Source of the DNA: Collodictyon triciliatum
Taxonomy: Eukaryota > CRuMs
Assembly: GCA_043381765.1 (NCBI GenBank)
Contig: JBHJMP010000879.1
Location: 1 to 36,210 of the forward strand
Length of the DNA: 36,210 nucleotides
Reading direction: 5' to 3'
In this document: in pieces, positions 13,529 to 25,541 of the stretch
How the letters are laid out: each line of letters starts with the position of its first letter
Numbering within the stretch: the first letter of the stretch is position 1
Notes under the pieces: model-generated
Seen by the model: the letters and a program-made list of their open reading frames with translations, nothing else
The model's database searches: none
Told to the model about the DNA's origin: nothing
Position numbers and translations under genes: made by a program

Positions 13529-16500
13529 TCAAACTTCATCAGTATCTGCACTCGCGTGGACCCACCCCACTTTCATGGGAGGGTATGCAAAAGAGTCTGC
13601 GAGCAGAGTTTGCAAAATAATGGCCTATACCTCAACTTCATAGGATATATATAAGATATAAAATATACAAGATACGCACTTTAGTTTCAGCCGGTTGATT
13701 GCGGCGATGTTTGCGGGGTCTGGGGACAGGGTCTGAGACCTTGGCGATATCTGACCGCCGGATGTGACTGCGGAGCTTCCTCCGCTTTGGATATTGGAAC
13801 GGTCGCCTTGGCGTTCGGGCAGAGCGGTTGGACCTGCCTGTCCGGTTGGTGTTGGGACGAGGTTTGGCAGCGGAAGGCTGGAGGAGGATGGCTTCTTGGG
13901 CTGTCCGGTGACTCGGTTTAGATTTGGATTCTTTTTGCCGCCTCCTGCGCCTTGGTTATTGGACGCTGCGTTTGACCCACTCTTGTTTTTGTTCTTTTTC
14001 TGTATGGAGATATTTTGTAAGCTTTTTCGTTTTGTGTCTTGTAGCGTAATTTAGGTGATTTTGTGCTTTGAATCATATGTGACGAAGAAATATAATACTA
14101 TTGCTGGGTTTGTGCGTTGCTATGTTTGTGCGAAAAAAAAAAAAAAAAAAGAGAAGGATTTTTTCGGAACCTTTTTGGACTTTTTGTTCAGCAGTGCCGT
14201 TTGTTTGCGATGAAGTTGATATCTCCACCACCGCTGAATGAGAACGACCTTTCTTAGTCCCTAAATAAATATAGACAAACCGTTAACAGAGCCCAGCATG
14301 TATATATTTCCCCCTAAAGGATAATTGAACAACGAATAGAACAAGTGTATATTTGTAGTAACTGGTGCTGTATTTGTGCAATATAGGTATTATTTCATTA
14401 AAGCATATTCCATGCGATTTCACTCTTGACTCACGGCTTCATCCTTCGATAAATTGATAAGCCATTCTTCTCTTTCGAGCGATTTACATATGTCGTGGAG
14501 TTCTTCCAAATCTATTTCAAGCGTGTCAAGGTCTTTTTGCTGCTCGGAGACTTCAGCCTTTTAAGATACAATCAGCATGAGTATATCTACGTTCCATTTG
14601 CAAACGAAAAGGCGAGTAGCCAAACATACACTGAGCTGGTCAATCACGGTCTGTTTTTCAATCATGTCTTTATCATATTTCTGTATGATGGCCTGTAAAT
14701 CTCTCTTTGAAGCTTCAACAGCCCGACTAAAGTATAAAGAAAAAATATATTTTTTTAAAAACTAAAGTGTGTAAGTATTGAAGAAAAATACTGGAGATTA
14801 GAAGAGTAAATGCAGCCAACCGATAATGTGATATGTGCTGCTGAGCCTGACTTTCTGCAGCAGCCAATTCAATGTTAAGGGATTGTATCTCGGTTTGTAC
14901 ACCCTTTGCGCCAAGTCCATTTGTAGATTAGCAGATATTCGAGTTCATATGTATTACAATATGCTTTTTTCTACTTTAGTTATTGAAGGTTTAAAATTAT
15001 AGAAAGAGGAGAATTATTGACAGATAAAGCTTGCATATCTATTCTGGAAAAAAACCTTAATTGCGAGTGTATCATGAGTTGAAGTCACCGTTCGGTCCTG
15101 ATTAGCTTTGTTGATTTGAACCCTGGTTTCTATCTGAGCAAGCTCATCTATCGGCAACAACACATGATAACATCAAGAGGAAAATAGCAATTTCAATATG
15201 AATAGAATTTCGTCAAAAAGCAGATAAGGATAGCTTCATACCTCTCATGGATGCAACTGTTCGAAGTCGCTGGTCAAGCTTTTCCTGTCTCTCTTCTTTG
15301 CGCTTGTTGAATTCTTGTTGTAGTATGGCAATTTCTGTTCTTAACTGCAAATGAAGAGCATATGAATTCATCGCATTTTTTTTTTTAGGAAAAAAGCATA
15401 ATTTCTTTTTATTAAAAAAAAGCGGATTGAATGGTTATTTCAGATTTATTTATTAGGAAAGAAAACGAACTCGGTCTAGCCTGCTATTTGCATCCTGTAT
15501 TTTGAGATATTGCATTTCATCCTCTTCATAAGTGGTTGTTAATCGCTGATAGCATACGCTACGAAGGTCCATGATTTGCTATAACCCGAATAGTGTTATG
15601 TATATGGCTTGTTTATCTATACCTAATTACTCAAAAAAAATTCGGTAACCCTATATTTTGAAGTGGATGAAAATCTACCTCAGATAAGTGGACTAAAGAC
15701 TCCCCTGGTTGTGCTGAGGATGACCTCATCGTCTGTAATTGCCTGATAAAATAATTTTTCTCTTTTTTTTTAGTCCCCTTTTTTTAAAAAAAAGTGGAAT
15801 TAGACCAGATAGTTATAAAAAAAATCAAGATATTATATGACAATTACTAAACCTAAGTGTGTCTATGGTTGACTGAGCTTCTTCGGGCTGGTGTTACAAA
15901 ACGTGTTGTAGTTAAATATGGTATATTTACTCACGTAAAACATATACCAGTAAATGATTATAATTTTTTAACGAAAGCAGCCTACATGATTTATGAATGC
16001 TCTGCATAAATCTCGGGTTGTGTGCCGAAAGCGGCGGAAAATCTTTTTATCTGATTCGTCCAAAGTCTATGCAGGGGAGTATTTTGGGCGATGCGATTTA
16101 GTTATCGTGGAATGTGTGTTCCCCTCTCAAAATTAAATTGTGATACCGATAGTTACTGTTTTGTACTTTATTCCTATCAACTCTCATTGATTTGTCTGAT
16201 GCTCCACGAGGATGAAGAGTCTTTGAAGCAACCGTTATTCTTTGCATCTAATGATAGTGTGGAATTTTTTCTTTTTAGAAAATAGACATAATAACGCTTT
16301 CACCCATTTACATCAAATAAAGTACTAACTGGCTTAAAGCTATATTGAACGTTAGTCAACCTCTTTACACGCATAGATATGGTCATTCCATTCATCTGCA
16401 CAAAAGTCTGGAGCCTGAGTCATTATTTGTGATGAAGAGAGAAGCAGGTCTGGCATGATAAGAGGACATATCTTGAGAGCCAGTGTGAGCTCTTCCAACA

Positions 16501-17231
16501 CCACTAAACCATGCGACACATTCGAAAGAATTCATGCATATCATACAATTAAAAAATCAATATAGAAAGAAAAGAACATAAAAGAACACAAAAGAACATA
16601 AAAGAACATAAAAGAACACAAAAGAACATAAAAGAACATAAAAGAACATAAAAGAACATAAAAGAACATAAAAGAACATAAAAGAACATAAAAGAACATA
16701 AAAGAGCATAAAAGAACAGAAAATAATAGAAAAGAACGTAAAAGAACATAAAAGAGCATAAAAGAACAGAAAATAATAGAAAAGAGGTGAGTAAATGCCA
16801 TTGAGAGCGTCTCAACAACAATACAAACTGACATAAACAATATATTCGGAAAGAAGTGCAATCAATGTTGGAGCATTTGAAGACCTACAAAATAGACGCT
16901 GTGCTTCGCTGTTCCCCGTCAGCGCGTGGCTCTCATCCACGGGTTTCCTCTGCATAAGATGCATCGATGACGTGGACTTTGGAATCGGAGAGACAAACGG
17001 ACGCGACGACGACGTCAACGACTGATTCAGTTGCAGCTGCGACTGACTCTGGAAGCTTTGACTTGGGGAGAACGACATATACTGCCCCGTCAGCTCCGGA
17101 GAGGCCCGGGCAGACATTGTGCGGAAACTGTGCGGCATGCTTTGGCCTCCAAACTCGGATGGCGTGCGGTGGCTGCCGAAGCCTTGTGCAGGGGTCGGGC
17201 CGGTTCGGTCGCTTCTGCGCACGGAGTTCAT
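13529..17231 (-). CDS. DRC10: Dynein regulatory complex subunit 10 (IQCD) homologue, 593 aa
   Basis: Fourteen exons: 17231-16889, 16503-16361, 16066-15986, 15887-15853, 15742-15679, 15578-15471, 15344-15242, 15147-15056, 14903-14821, 14726-14630, 14557-14435, 14260-14171, 13999-13676, 13624-13529. All are GT-AG and phases close. Residues 1-110 are Ser/Pro/Arg-rich and disordered. Then come a VLEELTLALKICPLIMPDLL helix typical of this family's start, a long coiled coil to about 424 including IIQKYDKDMIEKQ, and an IQ motif (LIQRWWRYQLHRKQ, about 431-444). A Ser/Pro/Gly-rich tail of about 140 residues follows. DRC10 sits with DRC9 (IQCG) in the axonemal nexin link that coordinates dynein arms; DRC9 shares the layout, so DRC9 is the main alternative. 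The N- and C-terminal extensions are longer than in animals. Intron 1 holds a minisatellite. Head-to-head with ZMYND10. Confidence 0.8.
16556..16790. repeat. 10-base AAAGAACATA minisatellite in DRC10 intron 1
   Basis: About 20 copies of AAAGAACATA with AAAGAACACA and AAAGAGCATA variants. The last part is a longer duplication: the run ending in GAAAATAATAGAAAAGA occurs twice (about 16699-16735 and 16749-16785). Minus-strand frames here (FYVLLCSFMF) are artefacts. Confidence 0.95.
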
Positions 17232-18175
17232 TTCTGCTTCTGCGTGGGTGCGGCTTTGAGGACGGATATTTTTTGATGGTTTTTTTTTTAATTTTGTTCT
17301 ATTTGAGTTATCGAGTTTTTGCTGTCGTTTTCTGTGCCTTCATTTTGTTGTCAGCGTGTTTTCTAGTGTTTTTATTGCGTTTTTGTTGTGTTTTTGTGTG
17401 TTTTTATTGCGTTTTTGTTGTGTTTTTGTGTGTTTTTGTGTGTTTTTGTGTGTTTTTGTGTGTTTTTGTGTGTTTTTGTGTGTTTTTGTGTGTTTTTGTG
17501 TGTTTTTGTGTGTTTTTGTGTGTTTTTGTGTGTTTTTGTGTGTTTTTGTGTGTTTTTGTGTTTTATTATATTTTACTGCTTATTTATTGATTTTTTATGT
17601 GTTTTTGTGTGTTTTTGTGATTTTTTGTGTGTTTTTGTGTGTTTTTGTGTTTTATTATATTTTACTGCTTATTTATTGCTTTTTTATGTGTTTTATGTGT
17701 TTTATGTGTGTTTATGTGTGTTTTTGTGTGTTTTTGTGTGTTTTTGTGTTTTATTATATTTTACTGCTTATTTATTGCTTTTTTATGTGTGTTTTTGTGT
17801 GTTTTTGTGTGATTTTGTGTGATTTTGTGTGTACATATTGCTTTGTTGAGTATTTAATAGTGTTGTCATTGTATTATTGTTTTTATGGCTTATTTAATGT
17901 TTTTTATGTGTTTTTTTTATTGTGTTTGGACTATAGTATTTTCGTGAATTAGAGCATGTTGATTAAAGCATGATCGATAATTTTCCAGATATGCATTACC
18001 GGTTATTATTTCTGGAATTATTGTATTTACTGCGGGTTTGCTTGCGAAAGCAGACTGCTTAAACGCAACAACCAAATAACAGCCAACACTTAAAGTAAGA
18101 TCGCAGGAAGACTTAGACGACGGACAAGCTTAACGAGCAGATCATACCAGCTCAACAAAAACATTATTGGAGAAA
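17232..18175. other. Divergent intergenic region between DRC10 and ZMYND10 with 10-base minisatellite
   Basis: Both start codons face outward (17231 minus, 18176 plus), so this about 940-base block must hold both promoters. Positions 17385-17840 are copies of GTGTTTTTGT and variants, with three interspersed copies of a unique segment (GTGTTTTATTATATTTTACT then GCTTATTTATTG) near 17558, 17647 and 17747. About 300 bases at 17850-18175 are non-repetitive. I see no clear X-box (RFX) site or TATA box. Confidence 0.8.
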
Positions 18176-21100
18176 ATGAATATTCTGAATGAGTAAGTCA
18201 GACTCGTTTCGCCTCTATTTTTCTGCTGTCTAAAGCATTTTGTTGTTATATTTTGCTGTTTTTTTTTTATTTTTTTATTATTAAATGTGATTTTCTGCTT
18301 TTTAATAGTGTAATACTAAGAACAGTCCAAAAAATTGGCTATAATTATAAAAAAAAATTTTTATGAATACGTGAAAAGGGGCGGCGCTGTTGAGGGAAAT
18401 GGAACTATTTTATTAGCAACAGAGGCAGAGGCTTATGCTCAGGAAATCACTCCGCTCTCCATTTCAGATATCCCCGACAAGAGGTCATAATCTTTTTTCT
18501 TTCCCCATTTTTTCTCAAATTGATCAATGATTCCTAATGTCATCACATATAAGAGGCATATACGAAGTTCTTTCTATTCATAAATAACTCTTGGACCTTA
18601 ATGTCTCTTTGCTAATTATGCGATGAAGATGGTTCCGTCAGCACGAATACTTGGAAAAGCTTAATCTTCAAGTAATAATCATGTCCTATTATCATATGAC
18701 TGATATCATAGATCGCTATATTTAAAAAAATGTTGGCAAAATGGGCCCATTCTGTTCTGACAATGCCCAAACATTTAATCAGGCACACATCAACGCCGCC
18801 ACAAGAGGAGACGAGTATGTGATGGAAGCGCTCATAACATATGGGAAGGTTATGTTCCCTTCTCTTCTTTTGAAGTCAAAACAGCTATTCTCTCACATAT
18901 ATACTTTCATATAGTAAAGTAAAAGGAATCGAGTTAATTTTCTACTGATTTGAAACCAATCAACAGTTTCCTGTCATCATTCACGATCTAATTGCAATCG
19001 AATTATGGAAGGAAAATGTTTATCCGCTTGTTAGAAAGGAGTTAGAAGCAAACCCTGTTCGCGGATACTCAATTGTTTGTGTTGGCTCGTGATCACTATT
19101 TTGTTTCCGTATTACATAATCTTAATTATTTTTTTCTTGATTCACACGCTTCGTACATTTATTTCACCAGGTATACCATGAGGCTGTTGTAGCAAATCTG
19201 ATAGAGATATCGTTCTTCCATGAGCAAGCTTGTGTTTCTGCCAGTGACACAATATTAGATTTGGCTGATTGGTGTTATCGAAAAATTCTTCGCCTTCATA
19301 CAGAGTAAGATACATTTAATAATCCAGAAAATTAAATATCATTCACGTTTTCCTAAATTAACTTTCAGGTGCACCTATTTTACACACTAATCGAGAGACA
19401 TTCAAACATATGTATTCTTTAGAGATATAAGAAAATATCATCCGAAAAAACGCAACGCGGAACAGATACTTGGAATTACACCGTCAGACGTAATTATATA
19501 CCCTCTTTTTTCTTTCTTTCGTATTTCATGTGCAATCGTGTATCCCCAAATAAAACTATAAATTTTTGTCATTCTTTCATATACTAGCAAATGGAGGAAC
19601 AGCGACTCAATATTGAGTTTAGTGTGTCTATGAGCGCCATCAGCATTCTCAGGTTACAACCCTCAAACTTTTAATCCTTTTTTTAAACCCAGAAATATGA
19701 AACTGCTTCATATGAATTTTTTTCGTTTCTTAATTAAATGCCTTTTGAACATAGATATTTAAGTGATAACCTTTCTGCTTTACCAGTCGGCGTTGCTACA
19801 CGTTTATTAGTTTCGAATGGTCAGTCTTTTTCATTTAAGTGACCTATCACCAGTGAGCATTTCATTCTAACATAATGGCTTAATAAAAATGAAAGATGTT
19901 ATCGCGTTGTTGGTCCCTCTCTTATGTCAAAGTCCATGGACACATCGTGACTCTGGTACTATTCAAAAATGGGTTGACAATAAATGGACGGCTGTATCAA
20001 AGGTGAGAGAAACGCGACTTCAATTCACTTATATTTGAGATGAAAAAAGGTCTGCGATACCATCCTCTCACCTTTAAATAAAAGAAAATCTTATCATGAC
20101 AAACTCGCAGAGTGACCAGCTTCGAGTGACTCAGATTGAAGCACAAGTTTGGCTCACACTATTTAACTTACTGCTCGGTAAAGAGGGCTTTTCTCGCTAT
20201 GAAATGAATTCCAGTAGAAAGACTACTTTACTTCAGGTCTATATATGACAACAGAAAGGTCTTGCATAAGAACAATTTAGACAATTGAAAAAAATGCACA
20301 TTCATGGGCGCATTGTCACTTTATTGAATTGGTATTATATCTGCGTTGTACCCCACTTTAGTTGCGACCGCTGGTGACTGAGTTGCTGATTGACCAAATT
20401 CCACCATTGCGTGAGTTTTTTTTTTTTTTTTGCCCCACTGAATTGATGGAAATATCAAATGAATGGTAGCATGATTTACAATTGATAGTGGAGATGAAGC
20501 GCTATCTCGAAGAGCTGAGCTTGATGAATGCTCCTCCACCTACTAGAAGCCCATTCATTTTGGAGCAGGTATGAAAGCCTCTTGACAATGGTGAAAATCC
20601 CCTCGTATATGCTTAAGCAAGACGCAGAATTATGATGTTGTTTATTTATCGCTACTCCCGTTCTAAAAGATACTAATGATTATCTCTTTAAAGGTTCCAG
20701 AAATATACGAAAGCATGAAGGAGAGTAACTGGGCTCATCTGGTAGGCATTTGTTCCAAAAAAAAATTTTTTTTTCATGTCATCTCATAATTTATTTGGCC
20801 ATATATCTAATTAAAAATTCAGTTGGCTTTTAATACTTGCATCTTACATAGGCTAAAACATCACTTCCTAAGTTGAAGGCAAACAAGGAGGACGAGCGGA
20901 ATGATTTGAAACGGTATGTGTTACCTCATTATAGTCTTTGTTAGTATTTAGAATCAAATTGAAAGAATTTACATATAACACAAAGACTCCAAACATATAT
21001 TATTGCTACATCAGCCCGCACTCATTCCCAGCATGTAAAAAATGAACAGGCTGGCAGAGCTGTACCACCTAAGCAACCTAGAGGACCTGATGGAGCCACC

Positions 21101-21371
21101 AAAGTGTGCGAATTGTGGTATCCTTGCGTCTCAAAGGTGCTCCCGTTGCCATTTGGAATGGTTTGCATCCGTTCATGCCACATTATCCTTACGTAATATG
21201 TAGATGAAAGGAAATACTGTATGATTAATTAATTCAAAAACATTTGATTGCACCACTAAATTCTCACCTTTTTGTTCACATCTCGTCAGGTACTGCGGTC
21301 GAGAATGCCAAGTGAAGGCATGGAAGGCGCACAAACCGATGTGCGACCTGATATGCGCAAACCCCAAGTGA
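18176..21371 (+). CDS. ZMYND10: ZMYND10 homologue, axonemal dynein arm assembly factor, 444 aa
   Basis: Seventeen exons: 18176-18192, 18379-18483, 18629-18671, 18783-18848, 18967-19074, 19171-19304, 19423-19489, 19588-19652, 19755-19819, 19896-20002, 20111-20236, 20362-20410, 20489-20568, 20694-20741, 20852-20913, 21050-21160, 21290-21371. Every junction is GT-AG and in phase; the length nearly equals the human protein (440). Conserved landmarks are WFRQHEYLEKLNLQ, DLIAIELWKENVYPL, VYHEAVVANLIE, TELLIDQIPPL and ILEQVPEIYE. A C-terminal MYND zinc finger carries C400, C403, C411, C414, C420, C424, H432 and C436; all eight ligands are present. ZMYND10 acts in the cytoplasm with HSP90-type cochaperones to pre-assemble outer and inner dynein arms, and its loss causes immotile cilia in animals. 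Its presence is strong evidence for a motile-flagellum stage. Start: the ATG of a 17-base first exon, chosen because it joins in phase to an acceptor at 18379. Confidence 0.93.
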
Positions 21372-21806
21372 TAAACCACGATTCTATAACCTTCGAGAAG
21401 ACTACGATAATACGGCTATGCAGGTGATTCCTACGTCAGTGCACAGAACCCCATGGTGTGCCTCTTGCTCGCAGCGGCTCCGTTTGTGCGAATCGTTCAG
21501 GCAATAGCACATTCTACTCGAATCAAGGTTATGCGCGGGGCGAAAATCGGTACTTGTGCCGTCAAATCTACATTCAGCAATATACTCCACATATAGATGC
21601 CGTTATTTGAATTTGCGCAGCGCTTTTTATGGAAGTGCCACATCCCCATTTCGAGCCACCAACGAAAGCAAAGAAAAAAAAAGATCAACCCAAACAGACC
21701 CCAGCGCAACACAGAGCCTCTTGGGCAAAGTGTAGCCGTACTCCTGATCGCAAAAGAGAACACAGAGAACTAAAAGTAAAAATAAAAAACTATGCCGAAA
21801 AACAGT

Positions 21807-21809
21807 TAA

Positions 21810-21905
<96 letters not shown>
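21807..21905. repeat. (AAT)n microsatellite between ZMYND10 and the ubiquitin-fold gene
   Basis: About 32 AAT units lie about 115 bases upstream of the ubiquitin-fold gene's start. Poly-Asn and poly-Tyr frames here are artefacts. Confidence 0.95.
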
Positions 21906-21906
<1 letters not shown>

Positions 21907-22019
21907 GAATAAGAAGAGAATAAAAGGAAAACTGGCGGCGGCCGCTTCTTTAAACTCAACCCCTGTTGTTTATGGCTGCGCTTTGGGTTGCCCATACGCA
22001 GTCTATTCCACGGGCATAG

Positions 22020-22392
22020 ATGCGACCAGGGCCGGCCATCCCTTCTCTTGCACTGGGGCTCGATCTTGCCTCCACAAAAACCGCTTCAAAGGCCACTGGC
22101 GATGCAGGCCGCTTCGACTACGATGCAGCAATGCAGCTTGTGGAGAGGCCAATCACGCTGAAGGTGGATCTAAACGACGGCCGCTCGTTTGTGGGCAAGT
22201 TTCGAGTCGGCGATACTTTTGCGGGCGTGAAAAAGTTTCTGCAGGACAACCACAACATAGACTATGAATCTGTCACGCTGCAGTTTGGGAAGCAGGTTTT
22301 GTACGATCCCCTATCGATAAATGACGTCCCTGACTTGATTGTGGCGAAGGATCCCGTAATCCAAGGCATTCTCCAGGTTCGTTTACTATTAC

Positions 22393-22428
<36 letters not shown>

Positions 22429-23045
22429 GATCCTTCCTTCCTTCCTTCTTTCTTCCCCCTCGTTGTCATCGATTCGGTGAATTGTCCTTTGTTGTCATTA
22501 TAGCTGTCTGTTGAGGAGAGGTGTCAGATTAATAGCATCTTGTTGAATTAGATGAAATGATATTTACTATGCCTCATCAATAATTAGAAAAAAATGAAGG
22601 AGAGAATAGTGATGAGTCCCTTTTTTTCGATATTTTCGCTCTTTAATTTAACATTTATCTATATTGTTGTACAACAAGTTAGAATATGTAATAATCGATT
22701 AATTATCTCAGGGTTTCTCTCTCTCTTCTTTTTATTTTGGGTTCCTGTATTGTCCTGCAAAAAAAAAAAAAAAACCACGGCCAGATAATATAAGTTTGCT
22801 ATCATATCCAGTTACCTGAAGCACCACCACCTGATGCGGCTGATGAGCTGATTCAGTCTGTTCTTAAAGCCCCGATCATGCTGCCGGAGGAGCCACCCAG
22901 ATCCAGAGAGTTTGAGATGGGTGATGAGTGGGCTGTGAAAACATACAAACAGGGAACTCCTGTCGGTAAGAAGAAAGGAAAAAGTAAATATGAAGTTGCC
23001 CCGCTTGATGAACCAAAAAAGACTCGGACATGTCTGCTGCTGTGA
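22020..23045 (+). CDS. Ubiquitin-fold protein ending in a CaaX box (CLLL), 196 aa
   Basis: Two exons, 22020-22376 and 22812-23045, join in phase 0; the intron holds (TTA)n. Residues 1-44 are a flexible leader. Residues 45-118 read as a ubiquitin-like fold: ITLKVDLNDGRSFVGKF gives the first two strands, a helix follows (VGDTFAGVKKFLQDNHN), then SVTLQFGKQVLYDP. No Gly-Gly is positioned for conjugation. A Pro-rich acidic linker and a Lys-rich stretch (GKKKGKSK) lead to a C-terminal TCLLL. A cysteine, two aliphatic residues and a final leucine is a geranylgeranyltransferase-I type prenylation signal, and the nearby basic cluster would support membrane binding. Plant MUB proteins are also prenylated ubiquitin folds, but they are about 120 residues and have a different sequence, so I do not call this MUB. 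The domain call is by eye. Start: first ATG of the open frame; the second exon's start is fixed by the acceptor. Confidence 0.72.
22387..22427. repeat. (TTA)n microsatellite in the intron of the ubiquitin-fold gene
   Basis: It starts 10 bases after the 5' splice site at 22377. Confidence 0.9.
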
Positions 23046-23955
23046 GTATATGGGCCGCTAGCACTCAGAGTCTACCTCTGAAGGTACTCGACCTGATGCC
23101 TCTTCTTGTACCTTATCCATTACCTTCCAAATGAGTGACTTTAACTATTCGAGCTTGGTTTGTATGTCTTAATTTCCATTCCAAATTAATCCCAATCAAC
23201 TAACATCACACCACCTAATTTAATGCTTATTTATTTATTTATTTTAATCCTTTCACACCCCGATTTTGCTCGAAAGGCGGCCAATAATCCACCTGAACAT
23301 CTCTGATTGACTGACAACCTCACCACCGCCCCGGGATTGACACAAATAACACACATCCCCTATGCTTTCTCTCCTCTTTAATTTCGTTTCCGGTTAAAAT
23401 TGCNNNNNNNNNNNNNNNNNNNNNNNNNNNNNNNNNNNNNNNNNNNNNNNNNNNNNNNNNNNNNNNNNNNNNNNNNNNNNNNNNNNNNNNNNNNNNNNNN
23501 NNNNNNNNNNNNNNNNNNNNNNNNNNNNNNNNNNNNNNNNNNNNNNNNNNNNNNNNNNNNNNNNNNNNNNNNNNNNNNNNNNNNNNNNNNNNNNNNNNNN
23601 NNNNNNNNNNNNNNNNNNNNNNNNNNNNNNNNNNNNNNNNNNNNNNNNNNNNNNNNNNNNNNNNNNNNNNNNNNNNNNNNNNNNNNNNNNNNNNNNNNNN
23701 NNNNNNNNNNNNNNNNNNNNNNNNNNNNNNNNNNNNNNNNNNNNNNNNNNNNNNNNNNNNNNNNNNNNNNTTTTTTTTTTTTTTCTTGTTTTTTGTTTTG
23801 TTTTTTCCATCAGAGTGTTTTCCTTTTCTTTTTTCTATTTTTCGTTCTTCTTTTTCTTCGTCGTCCTTGTCTTACTTTTCTTCATTTTCATTTGCATCCT
23901 TCGTCTACTTCCCCGGCGTAGACGAAGCAAGCAGGGCCACCGCATGAGCAGCCGC
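23046..23955. other. Convergent intergenic region with assembly gap 23404-23770
   Basis: The region separates the plus-strand ubiquitin-fold gene from the minus-strand hydroxylase; both 3' ends point in. 367 bases are N, flanked by poly-T at 23771-23785. The visible flanks are low complexity with no coherent exon. Confidence 0.8.
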
Positions 23956-25541
23956 CTAGTATCCAAAGGCCGCAGTGAGCTCGTCGAGATAGCCAGCTTG
24001 GTTGGAGGAGAAGGTCCCTTCCGAGAGATACTTTCCGGGACGCGGGACGTCGAGGAGGAGAACGGCGCGCGGCTTGTTTGTGTAGTTCCAAGCGGTGTGG
24101 ATGTGCAAGTCGTCAAAGACCATGCACTCGCCTGGCGCCCAAAGCCCAAGGTCGTCCACCACGCAGATGCCCAGCGGCACGGGTAATCTTTCACGCATGT
24201 ATGTGGGCTGCGCCACGCCCGACGAAGCAGGGCCAGCCTCGTATGACAGGTTTTCTGGGATGGCTGGCGGGACCACAAGGCCGAGATGCACGCGAAGGAC
24301 CTGTGTGTGATGCGTTGTGTGTGATGAGTGAGTGAGTGAGTGAGTGAGTGAGTGAGTGAGTGAGTGAGTGAGTGAGTGAGTGAGTGAGTGAGTGAGTGAG
24401 TGAGTGAGTGAGTGAGTGAGTGGGTGGGTGGGTGGGTGAGTGAGAAGGAGAACCTTATCGCTGTAGCCGAAGTAGCCTGAGTGCGGTAAGATGTGAGAAT
24501 CTGGATTTAACACGGAAAAAGCTGCAGTAAGGGCTCCTACTTCCTACAAAAGAATTCACGGATGCTCTTAACACCGGGGTTGTGTTGCAAGCAAAATGAA
24601 CAAAAAAATATATGCTAAAAAATTAAATGGATGGAAAATGGATGGAAGAATAAATATATACATCTATTTGTACGGGTAGGTCACAAAATGAAAATAAAAA
24701 AGGGAGATGCAAAAGGGAGAAACTTCAATAACTGTAAAATGATATAATTCATAGTTGCAAATGCAGAGAAGAGCCACCTCCACTAGTCTTGCTGTTATAG
24801 GGCAGATTTCACAGTTCACAAGATGCTTTTTACCGAATGCATATAAACCAAACACATTCCAGCCTACACCTTCAGTGATTTGCTGTAGATATGATGAATA
24901 AGAAAAAAAATCAGTTTCTTTAATGGAATCATGTAACAATAGAATATTCGTACATTTATTGGCAATGCGAAGCTGTCAGACACGATTCAAAGTTGGTGAG
25001 CGCTGCGATTCGTTTTAAAGTAGCTATATAACAGACGATTAATGTCATGGCATTTACACGTCACCTTGACTTTTGATTCAGGCGCAGGAGTGGTCGAAGA
25101 GGAGCTTGAATCAGTAGGTGTTGCTTTTGTATAGTAAAGCCCTCTTTCTGGCCAAGGGCAGAAATGATGTTCATGTAGTTGCTTATTTGAAAGATAAAGA
25201 TAAAGAAAAAAGAAGCAGTCAGCAACAATATATGAATAATATTGAGCGAGTTTTCTTCGGTAAGGGCTTTAATTTATGAGAAAAAGCAATATAATTGATC
25301 CGAAAGGTTTTTTTGGAACGAGTTTGGTACCACATATTCAATTAATCATAATTAAAATATATAAAAAAAAGAGGAAATATAAGGAAAAGTGACTATAATG
25401 ATAAAGTGACGTTCCACTCCTCCTTTTTTTCTTCTTGTTTGTTTTACTAACCTCAAATTCTTTCAGTATGTCCCGCCAATTCTCCTCCAGTATTTTTGTG
25501 AAGGGAAATTCTTTCTTGTCGTAAAAGCGAGGCGTCTGAAG
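23956..25541 (-). CDS. Aspartyl/asparaginyl beta-hydroxylase family oxygenase, N-terminus unresolved
   Basis: Exons: 25541-25452, 25181-25065, 24882-24778, 24543-24454, 24300-23956. All join in phase 0 and end in TAG, giving 248 visible residues. The order matches the family: EENWRDILKEFE, then GWNVFGLYAFGKKH, then CEICPITARLVE, then the substrate-side ILPHSGY, then LRVHLGLVVP with the first iron histidine (H139), then GECMVFDDLHIHTAWN with the second (H202 by alignment), then PRAVLLLDVPRPG. These Fe(II)/2-oxoglutarate enzymes use two histidines only, and both are present. In animals the enzyme hydroxylates Asp/Asn in EGF-like domains in the ER; other family members have unknown or small-molecule substrates, so the substrate here is open. 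No start codon fits the first exon, so at least one 5' exon lies upstream. A TGAG repeat fills the last intron. Confidence 0.82.
24325..24440. repeat. (TGAG)n tetranucleotide repeat in the last intron of the hydroxylase gene
   Basis: About 24 TGAG units with four TGGG variants near the 5' splice side. They sit between the GYSDK exon and the exon carrying both iron histidines. Confidence 0.95.

Noticed and set aside
17356-17952. 198-residue Phe/Cys/Val-rich plus-strand frame
   Set aside because: Repeat translation of GTGTTTTTGT; no exon structure.
21118-21126. GTATCCTTG, a perfect U12-type 5' splice site in the ZMYND10 gene
   Set aside because: Reading straight through gives the MYND finger CANCGILASQRCSRC in frame, so it is exonic.
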